NCBI GenBank assembly: GCA_947484175.1
Contig: CANKOI010000035.1
Coordinates: 1-40,798 of the forward strand
Direction: 5' to 3'
Origin: Deltaproteobacteria bacterium
Lineage (GTDB): Bacteria > Myxococcota_A > UBA796 > SXON01
DNA length: 40,798 bases
Below the pieces are notes generated by a model. The model was not told the origin of the DNA. It saw nothing but the letters and a program-made list of their open reading frames with translations, and ran no database searches. The position numbers were made by a program, and so were the translations under genes. Below are positions 23,485 to 32,302 of this stretch, piece by piece (within the stretch, counting starts at the first letter, position 1; every line of letters starts with the position of its first letter).

Positions 23485-24059
23485 CCTCTGTGGCAACGCG
23501 GGATGCTCTCGCCCGCGCGGAGCCACCCTGGCCTGCCCGAAGTGGTGGCCTTGGCCCACCGGCTCGGTGCCGACCGGGTGGCCTGCAGTTGGCTGCAGGT
23601 GCTCGATCCGACGTTGAGGGACCTGTCGCTCCACGAGGTCCCCGGCGGGGTGGCTCAGCGTTTTTCCGAGGCGCGTCAGGCGGCCCGGCGCCTGCGCGTT
23701 GGTCTGGAGTTGCCCGGGCGCGAAGGCGCGCCGCACTGCGCAGTGCGCTGCACCACGCGCGGGTGCGGGCCTGGGAGGCGCGAAGTGGGCTCGCCGCGCG
23801 CTGCCGCTTCCTCTGGGGGCGCGCCTATCTGCACGCCGACGGGCGGGTATCCCCCTGCTGCGTGCAGGGTCGCCCGTGGGTGGGCAGCCTCCACGAGTCC
23901 TCCTTCCACTCCATCTGGACGGGGCCTGCGATGACTGCGCTGCGCGCTGGGATGTACGACGGTCAGCCCCATGCCGCCTGCGCCCGTTGCGCCCAGGGGG
24001 AGGGGCCCTCACCGCCGCCGCGTGAAGCCTGGACCGCGCCTGGGGGTGCGACGGCCTGA
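23485..24059 (+). pseudogene. frameshifted 3' remnant of a radical SAM/SPASM protein
   Basis: Two consecutive reading frames each carry sensible protein sequence. The first, to about 23740, reads HPGLPEVVALAHRLGADRVA and WLQVLDPTLRDLSLHEVP, like the end of a radical SAM barrel. The second, from about 23745 to the TGA at 24057-24059, reads FLWGRAYLHADGRVSPCCVQG, IWTGPAMTALRAGMYDGQP and CARCAQGEG, a SPASM-type auxiliary Fe-S cluster domain. No single frame covers both, and no N-terminal CxxxCxxC cluster motif is found upstream, where the crcB remnant begins. The whole stretch 23280-24060 is best read as a decayed locus with no intact gene. Confidence 0.68.
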
Positions 24060-24075
24060 CCGTCCCGCAGAGACA

Positions 24076-24450
24076 CTACGGCGAGCCGGCTCCTCCGGAA
24101 CTGACCAACCAGCGTCCTGTCTGAAAGGCGAGGAGTCCGAGAACCACGCTCGCCGCGACGTACACCGCGCCGGAGGCCCGAGAGGAGCCTGCCAAGCTCG
24201 AAGCGTCGAGCGCGAAGGCGGAGAAGGTGGTGAACCCTCCGAGCACTCCGGTACCAAGGAGCAGGTAGGCCGCCGAGAGTCGCTCGGGAACCACCTGCAC
24301 CAGCGCGCCCATGGCGAAGCAGCCCACGACGTTGACCAGCCCCGTTGCCAGCGGCGATTGCCAGCCCAGCGCCCCGATGCCCACGGCCACCCCGTAGCGG
24401 AGGATGGCGCCTCCTGCGCCCCCCACGCCCACAAGGAGGAGTCGGATCAC
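24076..24450 (-). CDS. crcB: fluoride ion channel CrcB/FluC
   Basis: A 124-residue inner-membrane protein that exports fluoride as a dual-topology dimer. Motifs are GGAGGAILRYGVA near the N-terminus, NVVGCFAMGAL in TM2, and GTGVLGGFTTFSAFALDA containing the TTFS element of TM3 that lines the pore. Four TM helices are expected. The GTG at 24450 begins MIRLLLVGVGG, the usual family start; an in-frame GTG at 24462 would add four residues. The frame remains open further upstream through the opposite-frame lipoprotein gene, but that part does not resemble CrcB. A decayed duplicate lies ~0.7 kb away. No fluoride riboswitch-like structure was recognised. Confidence 0.93.
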   Translation of the reverse strand: MIRLLLVGVGGAGGAILRYGVAVGIGALGWQSPLATGLVNVVGCFAMGALVQVVPERLSAAYLLLGTGVLGGFTTFSAFALDASSLAGSSRASGAVYVAASVVLGLLAFQTGRWLVSSGGAGSP

Positions 24451-24478
24451 TGGGGAGGGCACTTCCGGCCCCCACCCC

Positions 24479-24757
24479 TCAAAAACTCCAAACCGCCTCG
24501 TCGTAGCACACCCCTTCCTCCACCTCGGCACACTCCGACTCGTAGAGGCAGGTGAGCTCGGCGTCGAAGGCTTCGCGCTTCGCAACGTCGTCCCACGTTT
24601 CGTCGTAGAGCGTGCGCTGGTCTTCGCACGACTCGCGGCACTCGGCCGTCGACATCCGCTCCGTGCCGGCGTTCTCGCAGGCCACCAGCTTGTCGCACAC
24701 CTCTTCGCAAGTGGGCGTGCAGCCACTGAGGACTGCAAGGGCAAACAACAGGCTCAC
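24479..24757 (-). CDS. small Cys-rich lipoprotein
   Basis: A 92-residue protein from GTG 24757, preceded by AGGAG five bases upstream. The signal MSLLFALAVLSGC gives lipidation at Cys 13. The mature part has eight further Cys in a spaced pattern (CTPTCEEVCDKLVACE, AECRESCEDQR, LTCLYESECAEVEEGVCY), suggesting a disulfide-stabilised helical fold. Function unknown. It follows a paralogous lipoprotein gene on the same strand after 7 bases, so the pair is one operon, and crcB starts 28 bases after its stop. Confidence 0.75.
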   Translation of the reverse strand: MSLLFALAVLSGCTPTCEEVCDKLVACENAGTERMSTAECRESCEDQRTLYDETWDDVAKREAFDAELTCLYESECAEVEEGVCYDEAVWSF

Positions 24758-24764
24758 AACGCTC

Positions 24765-25106
24765 CTAGTAGTGCGGCTGACAGTAGCCGTTGCCGATGTT
24801 GTCGCACGACGTTTCGCCCACGCAGTCCATCCAGGAGGCGGCCTGCTTCTCGTTCGCGATGCTCAGCTTCGTGTCGGTGTTGCTGTTGGGGTCGTAGGTG
24901 CCGAGGGCGCCCGCCTCGGCCATGGCCGACTCGCACTCTTGCGAACACTCGATGATCAGGGAGTTGGCACCGGCCTCTCCCTCGAAACCGGGCACGGCGA
25001 TGTTGCACTGGTCCGTGCCGCTTCCGTAGAGTCGCTCGCAGGAAGTGCGGCAGCTCGGGCCGCACCCCATCAACGACCCGAGAACTGCAACGACCAGAAC
25101 GAGCAT
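24765..25106 (-). CDS. small Cys-rich lipoprotein, probable paralogue of the next gene
   Basis: The ATG at 25106, with GGAGG five bases upstream, begins a clean lipoprotein signal MLVLVVAVLGSLMGCGPSC, so I reject the longer frame starting at 25148. The 113-residue product has Cys-spaced segments (CGPSCRTSCERLYGSG, ECSQECESAMAEAG, DCVGETSCDNIGNGYC) similar in layout to the lipoprotein encoded directly downstream, suggesting local duplication. No function can be assigned. The opposite-strand glycosyltransferase gene starts 48 bases away, divergently. Confidence 0.77.
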   Translation of the reverse strand: MLVLVVAVLGSLMGCGPSCRTSCERLYGSGTDQCNIAVPGFEGEAGANSLIIECSQECESAMAEAGALGTYDPNSNTDTKLSIANEKQAASWMDCVGETSCDNIGNGYCQPHY

Positions 25107-25154
25107 GCTGCCTCCGAAGGCCGTGCAGGGTAGTCGGGCAAACGGCACTGGTCA

Positions 25155-26276
25155 ATGCGCGTTCTGCACGTCACCCCCTGCTACCCCCCCACCTGGGCGT
25201 ACGGGGGAATCCCGCGAGTGGTGAGCGCCCTCGCGCGTGCGCAGGCGGCCCTCGGCCACGACGTGCACGTGTGGACGACCGACGCGATGACGGCCACGGC
25301 CCGCTCGGCGATGCCCGCGGTGCGGGAGGAAAACGGGGTCACGGTGCATGTCTCGCGGCTCTGGAGCAACCGCCTCGCCTGGCACCACCAGCTCTACGTG
25401 CCGCAGGGCGATGTTCCGGCAGTGGGGGCCGATGTGGTGCACCTCCACGGCCACCGGAACCTGCTGAACTGGCGGGCCTTCCGGGCGGCGCGCGCGGCAG
25501 GGGTTCCGGTGGTGCACATGCCGCACGGCACCGCGCCGCGCCTGGAGCGGAAGCAGCTGCTGAAAGGCGTGTGGGATGTCGCCTTTGACGGACGGGTGCC
25601 CCACGAGGCCGATCGGGTGGTCGCGGTGTCGAAGGCGGAGGTGCGGCAACTCCTGGCGTTGGGCGTGCCCGGCGACCGCGTGGAGCGCATCCCCAACCCG
25701 CTGCACCTCGAGGAGTTCGCGGAGCTGCCCCCGCGCGGGAGCTTTCGGGCCGCCCACGGCCTCGGCCCGGCGCCCATCGTGGCCTACCTCGGCCAGATCA
25801 CGCCGCGAAAGGGCGTGGAACGGCTGGTGGCGGCGTTTGCCGAGGGCCTGGACGGCGCGATGCTGGTGGTGGCGGGCGCTGCGCGTGGAATGGCACTGCC
25901 CCGCGGCCCCGGCGTGCTCACGCTCGGCACGCTTGAGGGCCGCGACCGGCTCGCCCTCCTCGTCGACGCCGACGTGCTGGTGTACCCGAGCACGCACGAG
26001 GTGTTCGGCCTCGTCCCGCTCGAAGGGCTGCTCTGCGGCGCGCCCGCCGTCGTGGGCGATGATTGCGGCTGCGGTGAGCTGATCAGCGAGGCGGGAGCAG
26101 GCCTCACGGTGGGAAGCTCGCCGGAGGAGTTGCGCTCCAAGATTCGGCTGCTCCTGCATGACCGGGTCCGCGCGGCCGGCATGGTGGAGCGCGGTCGAGC
26201 GTACATCGCGGCCCATCTCGACCCGGGCCGGGTCGCCGCGGCGCACGTGGCCCTTTACGAGCGCCTGTGCAGATGA
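25155..26276 (+). CDS. glycosyltransferase family 4-type protein
   Basis: A 373-residue GT-B fold glycosyltransferase, cytoplasmic or membrane-associated. The N-terminal Rossmann half begins MRVLHVTPCYPPTWAYGG and has VHLHGHRNLLNW. The linker VSKAEVRQLLALGVPGDRVERIPNP and the C-terminal half VAYLGQITPRKGVERLVAAF are typical. The nucleotide-sugar binding E-x7-E is EVFGLVPLE. It transfers a sugar from a nucleotide donor to a lipid or glycan acceptor; neither donor nor acceptor is evident. The next gene, a membrane mannosyltransferase-like protein, starts in an ATGA overlap, so both probably serve one glycan or glycoprotein pathway. Confidence 0.92.
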   Translation: MRVLHVTPCYPPTWAYGGIPRVVSALARAQAALGHDVHVWTTDAMTATARSAMPAVREENGVTVHVSRLWSNRLAWHHQLYVPQGDVPAVGADVVHLHGHRNLLNWRAFRAARAAGVPVVHMPHGTAPRLERKQLLKGVWDVAFDGRVPHEADRVVAVSKAEVRQLLALGVPGDRVERIPNPLHLEEFAELPPRGSFRAAHGLGPAPIVAYLGQITPRKGVERLVAAFAEGLDGAMLVVAGAARGMALPRGPGVLTLGTLEGRDRLALLVDADVLVYPSTHEVFGLVPLEGLLCGAPAVVGDDCGCGELISEAGAGLTVGSSPEELRSKIRLLLHDRVRAAGMVERGRAYIAAHLDPGRVAAAHVALYERLCR

Positions 26277-27847
26277 AACGTTGGCTGCCGCTCCTGCTTG
26301 TCGCCGCGGTAGCCGCTGCATGGGCCAACAGCTTCCATGGGCCGTTCACTTACGACGACCGGGTGGAGGTGTTGCACCCCGCTCTCCGCGACTGGAGGGC
26401 GCCCGAGGCCATCCTCGTTTACAACCCAGGCCGCTTCGTGGTGCTCGCCACCTACGCGCTCAACTGGGCACTCGGGGGGGTAGACCCGCTGGGCTACCAC
26501 CTGCTCTCCGTGGGCATCCACGCGCTCAACGCGGTCTTGGCGTGGAGGCTCCTCGGGCGACTCCTTTCTCCCGGTCGGGCCGCGGTCGGAGCGGCGGCGT
26601 GGGCGCTCCACCCGATGTGTACCGAGGGGGTCACCTACATCTCGGGGCGCAGCGATGCGCTCTCGGCCACCTTCGCGCTCGTGGCGCTGGCAGCGTGGAT
26701 CGACGACTCGCGTGCCCCTGCGTGGCGGCCGCGGGCGGTGGCGATGGCTGCGGTTGCGGTCGGCATGGCCACCAAAGAGACGGCCTTTGTCACCCCGTTC
26801 CTGATGCTCGCCGCGGAGCTGCTCTTGGTGGCCGGAGGCCGGTGGCGACTGGTTCGTTGGCCTCGCTACGCCCCGTTGGGCGCTCTGGTCGCGGCGGCCG
26901 GAGTGGGCCGCGTGCTCTTCGCGGGCTGGCCCGTGCCGGAGGTGCCTCGTTCGTTGGTGGACCACCTTGGCTCTCAGGGCGAGGTGTGGCTGCGGTACGC
27001 GGGGCTATGGCTCCTCCCTTGGGGCCAGTCGATCCTCCAAGCGGTGCCGGGCGAGGCGAGCGGCCTCGGCTGGGCTGGGCTTGCGGCGTGGTCCTTCGCC
27101 GGGGTGTGGGCATGGCGGCGTGGCGGACTCGCGGCCTTCGCTTGGGTGCTGTGGGCGCTGCCGTTGGCGGTATCCAGCGCGCCGGTGCTGAAAGAGACGA
27201 TGGCGGAGCACCGCAGCTACCTCTCCGGACTCGCGGTCGTGCTTTTTGTGGCGGGGTCGCTGCCCGCCCGCCGCGGGTTCCTAGTCATCCCGCTGTTGCT
27301 TGCCGCCCTCACGGTGCGGCGCAACAGCGACTGGCGCGACGAAGTGACCCTCTGGCGCGGCGCTACCGATCGCTGGCCCGCGAGCCGCGATGCCTGGCAG
27401 GGCTACGGCGACGCCCTGCGCCTCGCTCGGGCGTGGGAGCCCGCCGAGCGCGCGTACCGCACCACCTACGCCCTCGACCCCGAAGACGTGGACCCCTTGG
27501 TGAACATCGCCATCGGCCGCGGGGTGCGCGGCGATCTGGTCGGGGCGCGCGAGGTGCTCGTCGAGGCGCTGCGCCGGCAGCCCGGCCACTGTGCCGCGCT
27601 CAACAACCTCGCGCGTATCGACTTTGTCGATGGCGACATCGCCGCCGCCGCCGGCGGCTACGAAGGAACCCTACGGTCCTGCCCCAATGACGCCACCGCC
27701 CACTTCAGCCTCGGCGTGCTCTACGGCGACGCCGGGGAGCACGGCCGCGCGATTTTTCACCTGCGCGCCTACCTCGCGGCCGACCCCTGGGGGGCGCGGG
27801 TGCCCACGGCCCAGCAGCGGTTGCGGGCGTCGGGAGTTGAGGACTAA
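26273..27847 (+). CDS. TMTC-like membrane O-mannosyltransferase with C-terminal TPRs
   Basis: A 524-residue polytopic protein. FTYDDRVEVLHP in the first periplasmic loop has the acidic pair expected in GT-C enzymes. HALNAVLAWRLLGRLL, HPMCTEGVTYISGRSDALSA, TKETAFVTPFLMLAAELLL and AEHRSYLSGLAVVL are the segments shared with eukaryotic TMTC and bacterial relatives. Residues ~385-520 are tetratricopeptide repeats (AWEPAERAYRTTYALDPEDV, GHCAALNNLARIDFVDGDI, ATAHFSLGVLYGDAGEHGRA). The likely activity is transfer of a sugar from a polyprenyl-phosphate donor to a protein or lipid outside the cytoplasm. ATG 26273 is preferred (4-bp overlap with the previous stop) over GTG 26267. The 3' end overlaps the convergent HEAT-repeat gene by 4 bp. 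Confidence 0.88.
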   Translation: MKRWLPLLLVAAVAAAWANSFHGPFTYDDRVEVLHPALRDWRAPEAILVYNPGRFVVLATYALNWALGGVDPLGYHLLSVGIHALNAVLAWRLLGRLLSPGRAAVGAAAWALHPMCTEGVTYISGRSDALSATFALVALAAWIDDSRAPAWRPRAVAMAAVAVGMATKETAFVTPFLMLAAELLLVAGGRWRLVRWPRYAPLGALVAAAGVGRVLFAGWPVPEVPRSLVDHLGSQGEVWLRYAGLWLLPWGQSILQAVPGEASGLGWAGLAAWSFAGVWAWRRGGLAAFAWVLWALPLAVSSAPVLKETMAEHRSYLSGLAVVLFVAGSLPARRGFLVIPLLLAALTVRRNSDWRDEVTLWRGATDRWPASRDAWQGYGDALRLARAWEPAERAYRTTYALDPEDVDPLVNIAIGRGVRGDLVGAREVLVEALRRQPGHCAALNNLARIDFVDGDIAAAAGGYEGTLRSCPNDATAHFSLGVLYGDAGEHGRAIFHLRAYLAADPWGARVPTAQQRLRASGVED

Positions 27848-28587
27848 CGACCCTGAACGGGCACGCCGCCCCGGAGCTGGTAGCCCGGCGGCATGTGCTC
27901 GCCGATCCAGCCATCTTCCTCCACGGACCAGCGCCGCTGCCCGAAGACTTCGGCTAGGCGCCCCCGCACCCGGGTGGACTCTTCGTTCCTCCGTTTGAGG
28001 GCCGCCTCCAACGGGGCGCGGCCCTCTTCGCCCTCTTGGGCCGCGATGGCCTCGATCGCGGCGTGGCGCACGCCTTCGTCGAAGTCGGGGAGGAAGCGAG
28101 CCGCAGCTTCGACGATCCGTGGGTCTTTCCGTTCGGCCAAGGTGAGCAGCAGCGTACGTTTCTTCTCGGGGTGGAACTCGTTCTCCAGCCGCTCACCCGC
28201 CAGCAACTCCAAGAGAAAGGCTGTGCTCGCCGTGCGGCCCTCGATGCGCTCCAGCGTACGAACAGCGTACTGGAAGTTCGCGGATACCCGCGCGTGCTGC
28301 CGCACCGCCTCGGAGCCGAGCGGGCCGGCGCCGACGAGGAGCTCCAAGACCGCGTCCTTCTCCTGCCGGTCCTTCATCTGGTGTTCGAGCTGAAGGTCGA
28401 AGCGGCGGCACAGGGCTGCGAGCGCCTCGGGCGTGCCCTCTTCCGCGAGCCAATCGGCCGACTTCAGCCGGTCCTCCGCCTGTGCGTCGCGATCCTGCAT
28501 GCGGCGGCCGTGCTTGGCTACGCTGTTTCCCGTGAAGATGTCGTGCCAGGCCAAAGTGCGCCCCCAGAGGCCGCGAGTGCTATTCAC
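27844..28587 (-). CDS. HEAT-repeat protein of unknown function
   Basis: A 247-residue soluble helical protein. SVAKHGRRMQDRDAQAEDRL, ADWLAEEGTPEALAALCRRF and DLQLEHQMKDRQEKDAVLEL are segments I recognise from a widespread bacterial HEAT-repeat family that begins about 20 residues into this frame. DPRIVEAAARFLPDFDEGVR and HAAIEAIAAQEGEEGRAPLE show the repeat pattern. GTG 28587 is used; the first ~20 residues are poorly conserved by eye, so a later start is possible. It overlaps the preceding minus-strand gene by 8 bp and probably shares its transcript. It is likely a scaffold for protein-protein contacts; no catalytic motif. Confidence 0.82.
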   Translation of the reverse strand: MNSTRGLWGRTLAWHDIFTGNSVAKHGRRMQDRDAQAEDRLKSADWLAEEGTPEALAALCRRFDLQLEHQMKDRQEKDAVLELLVGAGPLGSEAVRQHARVSANFQYAVRTLERIEGRTASTAFLLELLAGERLENEFHPEKKRTLLLTLAERKDPRIVEAAARFLPDFDEGVRHAAIEAIAAQEGEEGRAPLEAALKRRNEESTRVRGRLAEVFGQRRWSVEEDGWIGEHMPPGYQLRGGVPVQGR

Positions 28588-29410
28588 CCCGACCGGTGTC
28601 GGGAAGTGATCCCGCTACACCAAGGCGGAGAAGAATGCGGCCATCGGCGGCGGCAGGGGTGAAGCCCGCGGCGCCTTCCGCCTCTACGAACCAGCGTTCG
28701 CCTGCCCGAACGCAGCCTCCGGCCTCTACGCGGGCGGGGTTGAGTGCGGTCGGCAGCTCTGCCGTGCCGAACGCGGAGAAACCCCAAGCGCCGAAGCGGG
28801 CGCCGACGTCGGCGAGCACCATCGGCACATCGTCTTGGTTCGCGTAGCGGAGGGGATTGCCGAGCACCGCCAACCCCATCGCGAGGCCCGCCTGCACCGG
28901 TCCCTTGTCGACGCGCGCCCACACGCCGAGGGTGATGTCGGTCTCATCGCTCCCCAGTTCGTCTTCGTTCTTGGCGTTCGGAAGCTTCGCCTCCCATCCC
29001 ACGCCGAGGCGCAGCGGACCCGTGGAGGCCACACGCACGGCGGTACCGAGCCGCACATCGCCCGGGCCGGAAACGGGTGCTCCGGCCGCGGTGTCGTCCA
29101 CGAGCCAGTTCCATTCCGCCTGCGCGCGCACCCGGCTTCCGAACCACGCACTCGCCGCCACGCCGAAGGTGCTGCGATCTCTCGGGGCTGACCGGAACGG
29201 GGGCACAAGGCCGGGCGAAAAGGATGCAACGGCGCGGGCGTCGGCAGCCACGCTACCGGCTTGCGGCAGGGCTTCAAGAGGGGGGGCGGCCCACGGGCTG
29301 GCGGCTGCCTCGTGGAAGGGCGGCACGAGACACGCCATCAGGAGCGCCGTCGCGTTACGCGCGGAGCGCAGCGAGCGGCATGTCAATTGCCCTTGACGAT
29401 CTACCCGCAC
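28580..29410 (-). CDS. secreted barrel-like protein of unknown function
   Basis: Up to 276 residues. The N-terminus contains RSLRSARNATALLMACLVPP followed by AAASPWAAPP, a plausible export signal, and the rest alternates strands and turns (FGVAASAWFGSRVRAQAEWN, GDVRLGTAVRVASTGPLRLG, DITLGVWARVDKGPVQAGLA, FSAFGTAELPTALNPARVEA) like an outer-membrane or periplasmic beta-barrel. The start is uncertain: GTG 29410 (used), TTG 29386 and ATG 29338 are all in frame, and the -35-like TTGACA at 29386-29381 would favour a later start. It is divergent from the PKD lipoprotein gene. Confidence 0.6.
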   Translation of the reverse strand: MRVDRQGQLTCRSLRSARNATALLMACLVPPFHEAAASPWAAPPLEALPQAGSVAADARAVASFSPGLVPPFRSAPRDRSTFGVAASAWFGSRVRAQAEWNWLVDDTAAGAPVSGPGDVRLGTAVRVASTGPLRLGVGWEAKLPNAKNEDELGSDETDITLGVWARVDKGPVQAGLAMGLAVLGNPLRYANQDDVPMVLADVGARFGAWGFSAFGTAELPTALNPARVEAGGCVRAGERWFVEAEGAAGFTPAAADGRILLRLGVAGSLPDTGRGE

Positions 29411-29420
29411 CTTCTGTACC
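29393..29420 (+). promoter_or_regulatory. weak candidate promoter upstream of the PKD lipoprotein pair
   Basis: TTGACG at 29393-29398 is a 5/6 match to the -35 consensus; a poor -10 candidate TGTACC follows after 16 bases. It lies about 60 bases before the ATG at 29482, in the gap between divergent genes. A TTGACA on the other strand (29386-29381) lies nearby, which would serve the divergent gene. Low confidence, since the -10 matches are poor. Confidence 0.25.
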
Positions 29421-29481
29421 CTTCGTCACCACCCAGTTCACACGCTTCGCTCGATGCCGCCAGCGCTCCGGAGTGCCTCGC

Positions 29482-30831
29482 ATGATTGCCCGTTCCCCTC
29501 TGCTCTCTCTCCCGCTTGTGCTCCTCCTCGCAGGATGCATTCAGGACTCCGACACCGAGGTCGCCAAGGTCGACACCTGTGCCGCGCCAGAGGTGGCGGC
29601 CCTGGTCGATCAAACGGTCGACCTTGGCAACATCGTCAGCATTCCGGGCGCGGCTGTGCCGTGCGCAGAAAAGGACGAGCTCACCTTCACGTGGACGCTG
29701 GACTCCGCCCCGCTGGATTCGGCGCAGGACACCACCAGCATCAACGTTACCGACCCGCTGAGCCCCAGTTGGGAGCCCGACGCCGTCGGCGTCTACGTCG
29801 TGGGCCTGTCGGTGTCGGATGACACAGGTCGCGTGGCTGCGCCGGTCTACGTCGTGATCGCCGTGAACTCCGGCAACGAGCAACCCGTGGCGGATTGTGG
29901 CGCGAGCGTCACCGGTAGGGTGGGCGACCGTGCCGACCTCGATGGGAGCGCGAGCGCCGACCCTGAGGGCGAGGAGATCGAGTTCGATTGGTCGCTGGCT
30001 TCGGCGCCTGACGGCTCCTTGCTCGACCAGGACGACGTCTTCAACGGCGATCAGCCCGTGGCCTCGGTGGTTCCCGACGTCCCGGGCGTCTACGTGATGA
30101 GCCTCGTGGTGGGCGACGGCCTCAACTGGTCGGAAGCGGACTACTGTACGGTCACGGTGGAGTCCGACAACGAAACGCCAGTGGCCGACGCAGGCGACAG
30201 CGAAACCCTCTCGCCGTGCACCGCGCCCGACTTCCACCTCGATGGCTGGGGCAGCTACGATCCCGATGGCGACGAGCTCACGTATGCGTGGTCCCTGCTC
30301 AGCGCTCCCTCGGGCTCAGCCGGCTACTTCAGCAGCGACGCGAACGCGGCCGACCCCTACTTCCGCTGGGACATTCCGGGCGAGTACCTGTTTCAGCTGC
30401 AGGTGTGCGACGCGGAAACCTGCTCGGCCCCCGACATCGTCACCTTCAACTTCGTCGACGCAGGCGAGAACACTCCGCCCACGGCGAACGCGGGCGCCGA
30501 CCAGACCATCGACGTGGAGACCGACTGCGAAACCTCGGCCTACGTCTTCACCTGCGAGGACTGCGAGGCGGAGACGGTGTCGCTCGACGGCAGCGCCTCG
30601 ATCGACTCGGCCGACGGCGACGAGTTGGATTTCTTCTGGGCCGAGAGCACCGGCGAGCTGGCCGTGGCGGCGCCGACAAGCCCCGTGACGACCGTCACCA
30701 CGCCGGCGTTCGCCTCCACCTACAACACGGTCACCACCAAGACGTGGAGCGTCGGCCTCACGGTCAGCGACTGCTCCGAGTCGAATACCGACTGGGTCAC
30801 CGTGACCTACAACTGCACGGGCACGTACTAG
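29482..30831 (+). CDS. PKD-like repeat lipoprotein, copy 1
   Basis: A 449-residue lipoprotein (MIARSPLLSLPLVLLLAGCI, lipidated Cys 19). It has about four PKD/Ig-like domains of ~90-100 residues, each with the marks PVADCGASVTGRVGD, DLDGSASADPEGEEIEFDWS, DPDGDELTYAWSLLSAPSGS and PPTANAGADQTIDVE. The last domain carries a CEDCEAET pair and further Cys. Such proteins usually mediate contacts on the cell surface. A paralogue follows after 12 bases, so a tandem duplication in one operon is likely. Confidence 0.88.
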   Translation: MIARSPLLSLPLVLLLAGCIQDSDTEVAKVDTCAAPEVAALVDQTVDLGNIVSIPGAAVPCAEKDELTFTWTLDSAPLDSAQDTTSINVTDPLSPSWEPDAVGVYVVGLSVSDDTGRVAAPVYVVIAVNSGNEQPVADCGASVTGRVGDRADLDGSASADPEGEEIEFDWSLASAPDGSLLDQDDVFNGDQPVASVVPDVPGVYVMSLVVGDGLNWSEADYCTVTVESDNETPVADAGDSETLSPCTAPDFHLDGWGSYDPDGDELTYAWSLLSAPSGSAGYFSSDANAADPYFRWDIPGEYLFQLQVCDAETCSAPDIVTFNFVDAGENTPPTANAGADQTIDVETDCETSAYVFTCEDCEAETVSLDGSASIDSADGDELDFFWAESTGELAVAAPTSPVTTVTTPAFASTYNTVTTKTWSVGLTVSDCSESNTDWVTVTYNCTGTY

Positions 30832-30843
30832 GAGCCCCGAAAC

Positions 30844-32223
30844 ATGCGCACCCTGCTCTCCACCCCGCTCTTCGTCCTCGTGGCCGCGTGCACGGGTCCC
30901 TCCTCGTCTGACCAGCCTGGCGATACCGGGGTCAAGCCCAACACCGCCCCGATCGCGGAAGCCGGGCTGGCCATCTCCCAGACGGCCGACACGCCTGTGC
31001 AACTCAACGGCGGCGCCTCCGCGGACTCCGATGGCGACGCCATCACCTGGCACTGGAGCTTCGACCGTGTACCGGAGGGCTCCGCCCTCAAGGACAAGGA
31101 AAAGCCCTTCTCGGTGAACAACAGCGCCGCCGCGTCCTTGCCCACCTTCCAGCCCGATCGGGTGGGAACGTTCATCGTGAAGTTGGTGGTCAACGACGGC
31201 CACGTCGACTCCTCCCCGGACTTCGTCATCGTCACCATCACGGCGCCGGAGAACCTGCCGGTGGCCAACGCTGGCTCTGACGTGACCGGTGCCGTAGGGG
31301 CGGGGATCACGCTGGACGGTTCGCTGTCCTACGATCCGAAAGGCATGGAGCTGACCTACGCGTGGACGCTGGTCGACAAGCCGACCGGCTCTGCGCTTAC
31401 CGGCCTCACGGGGGCCGACTCGGCGGCGCCCTCGCTCACCGGGGATGCGCGCGGCAACTATACCGTCAACTTGATCGTGAACAACGGGCTTGGCGACTCG
31501 CTCGCCGACGCTGCCGTGATCACCGTGACCGGCGACGACGGCGCACCCGTCGCCAACGCCGGCAGCGACCAGATCGTGGAGGACTGCACCTCGATCTCGC
31601 TGGATTGCAGCGCCTCGGTCGATCCCGACGGCGACCCGCTGACGTATTCGTGGGCCATCCAGTCCAAGCCCGCGGCCTCGAAGGCCAGCGACACCACGTC
31701 GTTCAGCGATCCGGCCGCCGCTAGGCCTACGTTCTACGCCGACGAGGCGGGCGACTACACGCTGAGCTGTGCGGTGTACGATGGGAAGAACTGGGCCACG
31801 CCCGACATCGTGAAGCTCGCGGCCGACGAACGGCGCAGCAACAACAAGCCCGTCGTCGACGCGGGCACCGATCAGGCGGTCGCGGGCGGCAACTCCGAGT
31901 GTACGCTCTCCGGCTACGAGTACAACTGCGACGAGTGCGCCAAGCAGACGGTGGCGCTCGGGGCAGATGGCCGCGCGAGCGACCCGGACGGTGACCCGAT
32001 GGTGTTGGAGTGGAGCGTGGCCGATGGCAGCGCCACGATCGGCAGCCCGGGTTCATTGGTCACCACGGTTACGCTCGAGGACGCCGAAGCCACCGAGCCC
32101 GGCGTGTGCTCGGACACGGACTACCGGATGGAGCTCAAGGTCACCGACTGCACCGGCGAGAGCACCAAGGACACGGTGGTGTTCACGGTGAGCTGCTGCG
32201 GCATCGAAGACTCGGGGCCGTAG
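30844..32223 (+). CDS. PKD-like repeat lipoprotein, copy 2
   Basis: A 459-residue lipoprotein (MRTLLSTPLFVLVAACTGPS, lipidated Cys 16). It repeats the layout of the preceding gene: PIAEAGLAISQTADTPVQLN, GSLSYDPKGMELTYAWTLVD, CSASVDPDGDPLTYSWAIQS and a last domain with CDECAKQT in the place of copy 1's CEDCEAET. The first linker contains SSSDQPGDTGVKPN. It ends CCGIEDSGP. The two proteins look related throughout but have diverged clearly, so the duplication is not recent. Co-transcribed with copy 1. Confidence 0.88.
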   Translation: MRTLLSTPLFVLVAACTGPSSSDQPGDTGVKPNTAPIAEAGLAISQTADTPVQLNGGASADSDGDAITWHWSFDRVPEGSALKDKEKPFSVNNSAAASLPTFQPDRVGTFIVKLVVNDGHVDSSPDFVIVTITAPENLPVANAGSDVTGAVGAGITLDGSLSYDPKGMELTYAWTLVDKPTGSALTGLTGADSAAPSLTGDARGNYTVNLIVNNGLGDSLADAAVITVTGDDGAPVANAGSDQIVEDCTSISLDCSASVDPDGDPLTYSWAIQSKPAASKASDTTSFSDPAAARPTFYADEAGDYTLSCAVYDGKNWATPDIVKLAADERRSNNKPVVDAGTDQAVAGGNSECTLSGYEYNCDECAKQTVALGADGRASDPDGDPMVLEWSVADGSATIGSPGSLVTTVTLEDAEATEPGVCSDTDYRMELKVTDCTGESTKDTVVFTVSCCGIEDSGP

Positions 32224-32302
32224 GCCCTTCGGCTAGCATCGAGGTGGGCGCATCGACACCCTGAGAGCCCTTCTCGCGGCCGGCTGCCTGCTCGCCGGAG
32301 CG

